This document shows, in pieces, positions 1-7,472 of a stretch of DNA of 32,865 nucleotides. The position numbers and the translations under genes are program-made. Under the pieces are notes generated by a model that saw only the letters and a program-made list of their open reading frames with translations, was not told the origin of the DNA and did not search any database. This DNA is from Lachnospiraceae bacterium (lineage in GTDB: Bacteria; Bacillota; Clostridia; Lachnospirales; Lachnospiraceae). The stretch lies in the NCBI GenBank assembly GCA_024693455.1, contig JAILKW010000223.1:1-32865 (forward strand). The letters are read 5' to 3'. Position 1 is the first letter of the stretch; every line of letters starts with the position of its first letter.

Positions 1-1704
1 ATAGAACCGCAGGTTGAAGTCAGGGTTGATAATAAGCTTATTTCGCCTAGTGATTATGAGCTCACTTATGCCAATAATATAAATATAGGTACGGCAACAA
101 TTACCGCAAAGTTAAAAAATTACAGTCAGACAGCTGTAAACTATTTTGAGATCAGAAAAGTCAAACTGGATGATGATACAACAGGGTCGATGTCTGTCCA
201 GTTCAGAGAATCGGCAATAGCAACAACCGGCGCAGAATATACGGGAGATGCTATTAAGCCAAAGCTAACCGTGAAATGGACAGATTCAACAGGTAACTCT
301 AAGAATTTGACAGAAGGTACTGACTACGAGTTGTCTTATAAAAATAATACCAAAGTAGGTACCGCAACGGTAACAGCGAAAGGTATCGGTAACTACGACG
401 GTAGCAAGAGTCTTACCTTTACGATAAAGGGTAACTTTAATGCGTCAACATCCAAGTTTACCGTACCCAAGCAAATGTACACCGGAACAGCCCTTACTTC
501 ACTTACGAATACAGTGGTTGAAGTAGGTGGTAATACGCTTAAAGCAGGAACTGACTATGAGGTCAAGATTACATCCTCCGATAATTTTAAGGAGAACGGA
601 ACTGCGGAATTCACACCTAAGGATACAAATCTTTATACCGGTACAAGAGTTGTTACCTTTGCTATCGGAAATGACAAGACCATGTATAATGTAAGCGGTA
701 TTGCCAATGCTTATACCTACAGTGGCAATTCGGTTAAGCCGGAGGTAAAGGTTACCGATGCCAATGGAAATAGTGTTGCTACCACTACGACGAATGTAAC
801 CTACAAGAATACTACGGATGGTAATAACTGTGTTATCCCCGGAACGGTTACGATGAATGTTGATGTTAAGGTAGGAGAGGAGACGGTTTCTCTTGATCCC
901 GTGACATACACCATCCTCCAGAAAAACATCAATGCCTGCTCTATCGGATCAGCTGCGGATGTGGCTTATTCGGGCAATGCCAATACGCCTTCGATAGCGG
1001 TAAGCAGCGGAAACGGTCTGCTTCAGGCAGGAACGGACTATACGGTAACTTATCAAAATAACGTAGAACCGGGAACTGCAAGAGCCAGGATAACCGGAAA
1101 GGGTAATTATACCGGTGTAGCAGATGTTTACTTTAACATCTACATGCCTCAGGTTAAGAATTTCAAGGCAACTACACAGTCTAACGGAAAGGTAAAACTT
1201 ACCTGGACAAAGCCTTCGGAAGAATTCACGGGATACAGGATAAGCTACAGGCCTGTGGGCGGAACGCAAAGGCAGGTTTCGGTTGGAAGAAATGTTACAT
1301 CAAAGACCTTCTCCAACCTTGCAGCAGGTTCCACATACATCTTCATAATGCAAACTTATACCTCTTCTGCAGGGGGAAGTACGGCCTACGGAGACGCTGT
1401 GGTGGCAAATGCAGCTACCAAGACGGAGACTCCCGTCATTACGCTTAAGAAGGCCGGTACAGGCAAGATAAAGATATCCTGGAAGAAGATAAGCGGAGCA
1501 AGTGGATATATGGTCTACCGCAAGAGATCGGGTGGTACATACAGGCGTGTTAAGACAATTAAGTCGGGCAACACGGTTACATATACCAATCCGGGTCTTG
1601 TTTCGGGAAGAAAATATGTATACAGATTGATAGCATATCGTACGGTGAACGGAAAGCGCACGTACAGCGCTTATTCTGCAGCCAAGAGTATTAAATGTAA
1701 ATAG
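1..1704 (+). CDS. Secreted/surface repeat protein with MBG-like beta repeats and two C-terminal fibronectin type III-like domains (5' truncated by window edge)
   Basis: Frame 1 is open from base 1 (IEPQVEVRVDNKLISPSDYELTYANN...) into the listed ORF. Repeats follow the pattern 'GTDYELSYKNNTKVGTATVTAKGIGNYDGSKSLTFTI'. Fn3-like segments are 'PQVKNFKATTQSNGKVKLTWTKP...' and 'KIKISWKKISGASGYMVYRKR...'. Stop TAG at 1702-1704. Confidence 0.85.
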   Translation: MEPQVEVRVDNKLISPSDYELTYANNINIGTATITAKLKNYSQTAVNYFEIRKVKLDDDTTGSMSVQFRESAIATTGAEYTGDAIKPKLTVKWTDSTGNSKNLTEGTDYELSYKNNTKVGTATVTAKGIGNYDGSKSLTFTIKGNFNASTSKFTVPKQMYTGTALTSLTNTVVEVGGNTLKAGTDYEVKITSSDNFKENGTAEFTPKDTNLYTGTRVVTFAIGNDKTMYNVSGIANAYTYSGNSVKPEVKVTDANGNSVATTTTNVTYKNTTDGNNCVIPGTVTMNVDVKVGEETVSLDPVTYTILQKNINACSIGSAADVAYSGNANTPSIAVSSGNGLLQAGTDYTVTYQNNVEPGTARARITGKGNYTGVADVYFNIYMPQVKNFKATTQSNGKVKLTWTKPSEEFTGYRISYRPVGGTQRQVSVGRNVTSKTFSNLAAGSTYIFIMQTYTSSAGGSTAYGDAVVANAATKTETPVITLKKAGTGKIKISWKKISGASGYMVYRKRSGGTYRRVKTIKSGNTVTYTNPGLVSGRKYVYRLIAYRTVNGKRTYSAYSAAKSIKCK

Positions 1705-1710
1705 TTTGAG

Positions 1711-1745
1711 TAAAGGGCGGCGAATACCGCCCTTTATTTTTTTAT
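1711..1745 (+). terminator. Rho-independent terminator
   Basis: 10-bp stem TAAAGGGCGG / CCGCCCTTTA with 6-nt loop CGAATA, followed by a T-rich tract. Confidence 0.9.
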
Positions 1746-1763
1746 CATGATTATGTTTTTGGG

Positions 1764-1793
1764 TTGAAAAGATACCACAATATATAGTATGAT
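1764..1793 (+). promoter_or_regulatory. Possible sigma-A type promoter for the sortase gene
   Basis: TTGAAA (1764-1769), 18-nt spacer, TATGAT (1788-1793). Confidence 0.4.
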
Positions 1794-1813
1794 ATCCGGG
1801 ATGGAGATAGTGA

Positions 1814-2974
1814 TTGCCTATGGAAAAAGAAGAAACCACAGAAAAAGAATTTTTGGATGAAGAAACACTTCATATAGACACGTCTGAAAAATTTAAGATC
1901 GGGGAATATACCTTTTCAACTCTCCACGAGTACCGCGATGCCCAGGAGGATGTCAGGAAGATAGAGATCATAAAAGAAGAACTTGATATCCAGGATCCCG
2001 AGGTGGCGGTTCGTTTGTATAACATGATAAGGGATGGAGAGATTACTTTCAGAAGCCCTGTGGGGGAGAATTTTTTTGACCACGTGGCGGATATTGTAGC
2101 GGACAAATCAGTCGGACTTCTTGAAGATCATGCAGTTGTAGGAGAGGCTGAGCATAAGGTGCGTTTCCAAAAATATATAGGTATGGCTGTAGTATCACTG
2201 GCAGCTGTTCTTTTTGTGTACTTTGGTTTTTCGGAGATCGAAAACTATCTTACAACAAGGCGCCTTGCAAAGATAAGTGAGCAGACAAAGGAACATATAG
2301 GTGATGCGCCGGGAGGAGTGGCTTCTTCGGAGCAGGCCAGATCGATAGATGATGATCCCTTTGCCAAAGAAAAGGTAGATCCAAACAGCCTTGTTGTTCT
2401 GCCCGAATATCAGGTGCTTTTGGAGCGCAATCCGGACATGGCAGGGTGGATAGAGATCCCGGATACGGAAATAAACTATCCGGTGGTAAAAAGGGCCAAT
2501 GACAATGCTTATTATCTGAATAAGGATTTTGATAAAAATGAGGATTCCAACGGAACCATTTTTATGGATTATCGAAATGATATTGCAAATCCTTCTACCA
2601 ACACCATCCTTTACGGCCATAATATGAACAGCGGACTTATGTTCGGAGGTCTTAAAAAATATCTTGATGAAGACTATTATCATGAGCACGAGATAGTAAA
2701 TTTTTCGACAATTTATGAAAAAAAGCAATATAAGATTGTGGCGGTCTGTCTTGCCCAGGTAGAATACCAGGATGATGACAGCTTCCGTTATTATAATTTT
2801 ATCAATGCGGATAATGAAGGGGAGTGGAATGCTTTTACCAACAATATTTCGCAATTATCCGTTTTTTCATCCAGTGTTTCACTGCTTCCGGGAGATGAAG
2901 TTCTTACTCTTTCGACCTGTAATAATTACACAGAAGACGGACGTCTTTTTCTGGTCGCAAAGCGTATCGGATGA
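1814..2974 (+). CDS. srtB: Class B sortase with long N-terminal cytoplasmic extension
   Basis: Sortase motifs 'NTILYGHNM' (catalytic His), 'TLSTCNNYTEDGRLFLVAKR' (Cys and Arg). Single TM segment 'YIGMAVVSLAAVLFVYFGF'. Start is either TTG at 1814 or ATG at 1820. Confidence 0.9.
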   Translation: MPMEKEETTEKEFLDEETLHIDTSEKFKIGEYTFSTLHEYRDAQEDVRKIEIIKEELDIQDPEVAVRLYNMIRDGEITFRSPVGENFFDHVADIVADKSVGLLEDHAVVGEAEHKVRFQKYIGMAVVSLAAVLFVYFGFSEIENYLTTRRLAKISEQTKEHIGDAPGGVASSEQARSIDDDPFAKEKVDPNSLVVLPEYQVLLERNPDMAGWIEIPDTEINYPVVKRANDNAYYLNKDFDKNEDSNGTIFMDYRNDIANPSTNTILYGHNMNSGLMFGGLKKYLDEDYYHEHEIVNFSTIYEKKQYKIVAVCLAQVEYQDDDSFRYYNFINADNEGEWNAFTNNISQLSVFSSSVSLLPGDEVLTLSTCNNYTEDGRLFLVAKRIG

Positions 2975-2986
2975 TACACAAAGCAC

Positions 2987-3015
2987 TTGCATATAGCGTG
3001 TATTAGGTATATAAT
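2987..3015 (+). promoter_or_regulatory. Probable sigma-A type promoter upstream of the LRR surface protein
   Basis: TTGCAT (2987-2992), 17-nt spacer, TATAAT (3010-3015). Confidence 0.6.
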
Positions 3016-3074
3016 ACTATATATTGTGGTGTCGAGGGCGTTCGGCGCTATTAGGATTATTAATTCGGAGATTC

Positions 3075-4358
3075 ATGATGAAGCGAGGAACAGTTTTAGG
3101 GTGGGTACTGATCACTCTTTCTATAATGCTCAGCGTTTGGGTCATTTCATCCCAGAGTTCACACGCCGATAAGACGGTAGACGGTGGTTTCGTTCTCAGT
3201 GATGACGAGACCAGGCTGATATCTTATACCGGCGCAGGTGGAAATATCACTATACCTTCAAAGGTTACTACGATAGACAGCGGAGTGTTTGCCAACAACA
3301 GTACGATCACGGGGGTTAAGTTACCAAGTTCGGTGACTACGATAGGAAGCAACCTGTTTTCCGGTTGTTCCAATCTGCAGACGGTGGATCTGGGAAGTGT
3401 TACTTCTATTCCACAGAATACATTTCAGAATTGTTATTCATTATCATCGGTTGCTATTCCATCTACGGTTACAAGCATCGATAATTACGCATTTTACGGA
3501 TGTGCAGGTCTTGGTTCGATGAGCCTGCCGTCATCCGTTACGAGTATTTCAAGTACGGCATTTAATGATTGTACCAATCTAAACTCAATATCCATAAGTC
3601 CAAACGGATTTTATTCCAGCAGTGATGGCTGCCTTTATAATGCATCGGGTTCAAGGCTGATACTTGTACCGCCTTCGAAGTCTTCGATTTCGTTCCCAAG
3701 CACTATCAATACCATTGGAAGCAACGCGTTTGCAGGCTGTTACGATATACACAGTCTTACAGTACCTGATTCCGTTACCACGATTGAGTCGGGAGCATTT
3801 AACGACTCGGGAATATCAAGTATAACAATACCTGAGACTACTTCTTCAATAAGTTCTCAGGGAAGCTGGAAGCCTTCTCAGATATACGGTTACGGCGGTT
3901 CTGAAGCAGAGAACTACGCCAACAACAATAATATCCCTTTCATAGATCTTCGCAACGGAGAGGATGTTGACGATACGGATGATGACGAAGAGGGTGATAA
4001 TGAACCGGATGATCCAAGCGATACGGAGGAGGATGTAGAAGAAGACACCGAGGGCGATGACGAATCTGACGACAGCGGAGATTCCGATAATAAGAATAAA
4101 AATAATAAAGATAACAAAAATAAGACAAATACAGGTGGTGGGAAGTCGAATAATTCAGGCGGTGGTTCATCTACGAAAGGTGGTTCATCGGGCAGCGGCG
4201 GACACACAAAGGACTCCACACCCAAGACAGCTGACGGAGACATAGATCCCAGATTTGCTTTTTGTCTTGCACTTCTTTTGGGAGGAACCGGTATAATAGT
4301 TCTTTCCAGAAAACGTGAAATGGAATTTGTAAAGAATAAAAGATCTGCTAAGAAATAA
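3075..4358 (+). CDS. BspA-type leucine-rich-repeat surface protein with acidic and Gly/Ser linkers and a C-terminal sortase sorting signal (TPKTADG)
   Basis: GGAG ribosome site at 3067-3070 before ATG 3075. Signal peptide 'MMKRGTVLGWVLITLSIMLSVWVISSQSSHA'. LRR_5-like repeats 'TSIPQNTFQNCYSLSSVAIPSTVTSIDNYAFYGCAGL'. Tail is TPKTADG, then hydrophobic 'FAFCLALLLGGTGIIVL', then 'SRKR'. Confidence 0.88.
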   Translation: MMKRGTVLGWVLITLSIMLSVWVISSQSSHADKTVDGGFVLSDDETRLISYTGAGGNITIPSKVTTIDSGVFANNSTITGVKLPSSVTTIGSNLFSGCSNLQTVDLGSVTSIPQNTFQNCYSLSSVAIPSTVTSIDNYAFYGCAGLGSMSLPSSVTSISSTAFNDCTNLNSISISPNGFYSSSDGCLYNASGSRLILVPPSKSSISFPSTINTIGSNAFAGCYDIHSLTVPDSVTTIESGAFNDSGISSITIPETTSSISSQGSWKPSQIYGYGGSEAENYANNNNIPFIDLRNGEDVDDTDDDEEGDNEPDDPSDTEEDVEEDTEGDDESDDSGDSDNKNKNNKDNKNKTNTGGGKSNNSGGGSSTKGGSSGSGGHTKDSTPKTADGDIDPRFAFCLALLLGGTGIIVLSRKREMEFVKNKRSAKK

Positions 4359-4386
4359 AAGAACAGGCAAGCGCCTGTTCTTTTGA
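4357..4386. terminator. Bidirectional rho-independent terminator between convergent genes
   Basis: AAAA-GAACAGGC-AAGC-GCCTGTTC-TTTT: 8-bp stem at 4361-4380, with A-tract upstream and T-tract downstream. Confidence 0.88.
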
Positions 4387-4397
4387 TTTATGAAAAG

Positions 4398-6491
4398 CTA
4401 CAGCTTGTAATCGTTTGATGAACGGAAGATAGTATTATTCGAACCCAGCTGGCATACTGTGATCGTATCGCCTTTATCGACTTCGTCAGCTGATATGGTA
4501 AGAACTTGTCCGCTTTCATAGTTGGTATTGACTTTATTCCCGTTTACGTAGACTTTACTCCATTTGGTAAAGTTGTCACCGTAGAGATGGAGCAGGTCGT
4601 TGAATATATATGCTTTATCAATGGTTACATCATTTATCCCCATGGTAAGATCACTGGCAGGATACATATCAACACCGTTATAGGCATATCTTTTTCCGTA
4701 GAGGATGTCGTACTGAAGCAGTTCCAGGTTCTTTCTGAATTCGCTGGTATAGGGGGAAATCTGTTTTTTCATGTTGGACTGATTAAAATCAAGTAAGGTA
4801 CCGCCGTGTATTCCAAGTCTGTCAAGGTAAGCTGATACGAGCTGGTAAGAAGTAAGGTCAGCATCCTGTTTACTCATACCGAAATTATTCCAGGTAACAT
4901 ATTTTGTAAGGAAAAGATCTTTGCTTTTTACCTCATTTGGTTCAAGTCCCATAGTGGGAAGATGATCACCGAACATGATAAGAAGAGTGGGTTCACCGCG
5001 TTTTTCAAACATTTCTGTATATTCCTTCATAAAACGGTCAACATTGTTTAGCATGTTGCAGTAGTATTCCCACTGATTGGTCTTTTCTTCATCTTTGCCC
5101 TCGCACTCCACAGTGATCTTGGGATCGGTAAGAACCTTTTCTTTAGGGTAATCACCGTGAGATCCGACTGTGATAGTATAGCAAAAATCAGGACCGGGTG
5201 TGGAATCCATGGCATCCGCTGTGGCATCGACGAGGATGTCATCGAGGGCCCAGGTTCCGATGGGTGTGTATTCCGTAATATCAAGGAGTTCCTTGCTTGT
5301 GAAGGTATCAAAGCCCATCTGGGAAAATGCATTGGCGCGGCTGTAAAAATTGCCGCCGTTATTATGGATGACATGTGTTCCGTATCCCAGCTTTTTAACA
5401 GCATCGGCGAAGCTTTCGCAGTCGGTTTTCTTAAGAATGGTCTTTTGCGGATATTCGCCGGGACCAAAGAACTGACAACTCATTCCCGTAAGCATCTCAA
5501 ATTCTGTATTACATGTTCCGGCTCCGACTACGGGAACTTTAAGATAACCGGTTGAATAGTTTGCTTCGAGCTCGTGAAAGTACGGAATGGGATCTTCCGA
5601 CGGCTTTATAAATGCTGAATCGTTTATATCATAGAAAGACTCCAAAAGGACGACAACGATATTTGGTGAGGTTTTGTTTGTGGACTCGCCCATATCAGTA
5701 GATTCAACAAGGTTTTTGATAGTTTTCTCCGAATAGCCCAGGGGCTCGGACATTCCTCTTCCGAGGAAGGAAGTACCAAAACCGTAAATATATCCGTTAT
5801 CAAGATACCCCTGAGCCAGATTACCAAAATAGGTATCGAGCAAACCCATATTCTGGAAAGAAACGGTAAGCACCGGTACAGTCAGAATGGCGGTAGCAAT
5901 AAGGCCGTATCGAACGGGTTTTTTGGTGGTATGCTCATGAGTATGTCCGTTAACAAAGCGGTAAGCCATAAGCATAATGAAAATAAGAAGAGCCACAACA
6001 CTCATGGCAGCTTGTTCGGCAGTGAAATATTTGGTGTTTTGCATTGTGAGCAGATCGCCTATCATGGCAAGATCCGTAAATCCGAAAGGCGTTACACGGT
6101 TGGTAAGTATGATACTGTTTACTATTCCGAAAATTATAAACAGTGCGGATATTATTATTCTCCAAAAGCTTTGCCTTTTGCTTAAATATACAAGTGATAA
6201 TACGGCAAAGATAAAATATGAATTGAAAAAATATGCAAAAGGATGTCCCGTTACAAAACCGATGGCCTGTGAAAAGGAATGTCTTGAAAGCCATTCCATT
6301 ATAAAGCATATTAAAAAAGCCAGCGGTATATGCAGATATACTGAAATCCGGTTCAGCTTTTCCATTTTTTTTATAAAACCCGGATCGTTTGTGATCTTAT
6401 CGTAGGCTCTGCAGAAAAATGGCTTGGGTATTTTTATCTTTTTAAAACTAAACTTTCTTTTTTCGGTGTTTTTATCTTTTGTTTTTTTCAT
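4398..6491 (-). CDS. LTA synthase family sulfatase / phosphoglycerol transferase-like membrane protein
   Basis: N-terminal multi-TM region, then sulfatase-fold motifs 'PNIVVVLLESFYDI', 'VPVVGAGTCNTEFEMLTGMS', 'TLLIMFGDHLPTMG'. Confidence 0.9.
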   Translation of the reverse strand: MKKTKDKNTEKRKFSFKKIKIPKPFFCRAYDKITNDPGFIKKMEKLNRISVYLHIPLAFLICFIMEWLSRHSFSQAIGFVTGHPFAYFFNSYFIFAVLSLVYLSKRQSFWRIIISALFIIFGIVNSIILTNRVTPFGFTDLAMIGDLLTMQNTKYFTAEQAAMSVVALLIFIMLMAYRFVNGHTHEHTTKKPVRYGLIATAILTVPVLTVSFQNMGLLDTYFGNLAQGYLDNGYIYGFGTSFLGRGMSEPLGYSEKTIKNLVESTDMGESTNKTSPNIVVVLLESFYDINDSAFIKPSEDPIPYFHELEANYSTGYLKVPVVGAGTCNTEFEMLTGMSCQFFGPGEYPQKTILKKTDCESFADAVKKLGYGTHVIHNNGGNFYSRANAFSQMGFDTFTSKELLDITEYTPIGTWALDDILVDATADAMDSTPGPDFCYTITVGSHGDYPKEKVLTDPKITVECEGKDEEKTNQWEYYCNMLNNVDRFMKEYTEMFEKRGEPTLLIMFGDHLPTMGLEPNEVKSKDLFLTKYVTWNNFGMSKQDADLTSYQLVSAYLDRLGIHGGTLLDFNQSNMKKQISPYTSEFRKNLELLQYDILYGKRYAYNGVDMYPASDLTMGINDVTIDKAYIFNDLLHLYGDNFTKWSKVYVNGNKVNTNYESGQVLTISADEVDKGDTITVCQLGSNNTIFRSSNDYKL

Positions 6492-6517
6492 AATATGTAA
6501 CTTCCCGATAAAAATTA

Positions 6518-6547
6518 TTTACATTAGAACAATTGATATAGTATACT
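6518..6547 (+). promoter_or_regulatory. Possible promoter for the DMT-type gene
   Basis: TTTACA (6518-6523), 18-nt spacer, TATACT (6542-6547). Confidence 0.45.
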
Positions 6548-6584
6548 AATTCTCAATGACTTTCAAGAAACAGAGGTTACAAAA

Positions 6585-7463
6585 ATGATGGATTTACATA
6601 TAGGTTGGTTAGGATATTTTCTGCTTGCCTGGGTATTGTTCGGTTTTAATTTTGTACTTATAAAAAAGGGTCTCGAAGGTATGTCGGGACCTATGGCGGT
6701 GGCTATAGAAGCAGGATTTTTGTTTGTTATCAGGCTGATAGTCTACGGCCCGGGCAAATTTTTTTCAAAGATCACTTCGTATTCGCCGGAAACATGGCTT
6801 AGGATCTTTCTATTTGCTGCCATGATAGCAGTGGCGTGGATCGCTTTTTTTATGAGTATGAGGATCACATCCGAGATAGGAGTCGCTCCGTTTTACTATC
6901 TTATCTTTCCCGTTCAGATGATAACAGGTTACATTATTTCAAGAAAGCTTCCTGACTGGCAGATGATAGTGATCCTTCTGCTTATAATAGTGGGAGTGTT
7001 TCTTATGGGATTCGGAAGAGATCATAAACATTCCTTGTGGTGGACAGGGGCAATAGCAGGTCCTGTTATAATTGGATTGATCTATGCCCTCCGGCCTGTG
7101 CATTTTAAGGCCGCCGAAAATGACGAGGGGATAACCTGCTTCATTTTACTTTTGGTGATGATCATTTCTGTTATAGCTGCCATGTTCATGAAGGGCGGTG
7201 ACGTAAAAAAGGTTACGGTCTATCATCTAATATTCATTGTTCTTGCAGGTTTTTGTCTGTATCTTGCCCCTGTATTTGAAGCAAGGGCAACAGCCGCAGG
7301 CAGTCTTGGTACACTTGTGACTGTATGCTGCACCTTATGGATCATAATAAATCTCATAGCAAGTAAATTTATGTTAAACGAGATCCTTTCAAACGTAAGT
7401 GCAGCGGGACTTGGAATGATAGTGATAGCTTATATCTGGTATTATCAGTTTTATTTAAGGTAG
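6585..7463 (+). CDS. DMT/EamA-like multi-pass membrane transporter
   Basis: 292 aa, about 10 hydrophobic segments, 'LLAWVLFGFNFVLIKKGLEGMSGPMAVAIEAGFLFVIRL' and 'LGTLVTVCCTLWIIINLIASKFMLNE' typical of EamA repeats. Confidence 0.75.
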   Translation: MMDLHIGWLGYFLLAWVLFGFNFVLIKKGLEGMSGPMAVAIEAGFLFVIRLIVYGPGKFFSKITSYSPETWLRIFLFAAMIAVAWIAFFMSMRITSEIGVAPFYYLIFPVQMITGYIISRKLPDWQMIVILLLIIVGVFLMGFGRDHKHSLWWTGAIAGPVIIGLIYALRPVHFKAAENDEGITCFILLLVMIISVIAAMFMKGGDVKKVTVYHLIFIVLAGFCLYLAPVFEARATAAGSLGTLVTVCCTLWIIINLIASKFMLNEILSNVSAAGLGMIVIAYIWYYQFYLR

Positions 7464-7472
7464 GGTGATGTT

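Noticed and set aside
190-1704. Internal similar segments of the first gene as a possible CRISPR or DNA tandem repeat
   Set aside because: The similarity is at protein-domain level (beta-repeat units of ~80-90 aa) and not identical at DNA level; there are no short identical repeats with spacers.
2195-2854. 219-aa minus-strand ORF opposite srtB
   Set aside because: Overlaps the sortase catalytic domain coding sequence; Ile-rich shadow frame without a credible start context.
3914-4245. Antisense/alternate-frame ORFs over the acidic/Gly-Ser linker of the LRR protein (109, 76 and 62 aa)
   Set aside because: Low-complexity proteins (Ser/Pro/Leu runs) that mirror the GAT/GAG/GGT-rich coding repeat on the plus strand; no RBS or family signal.
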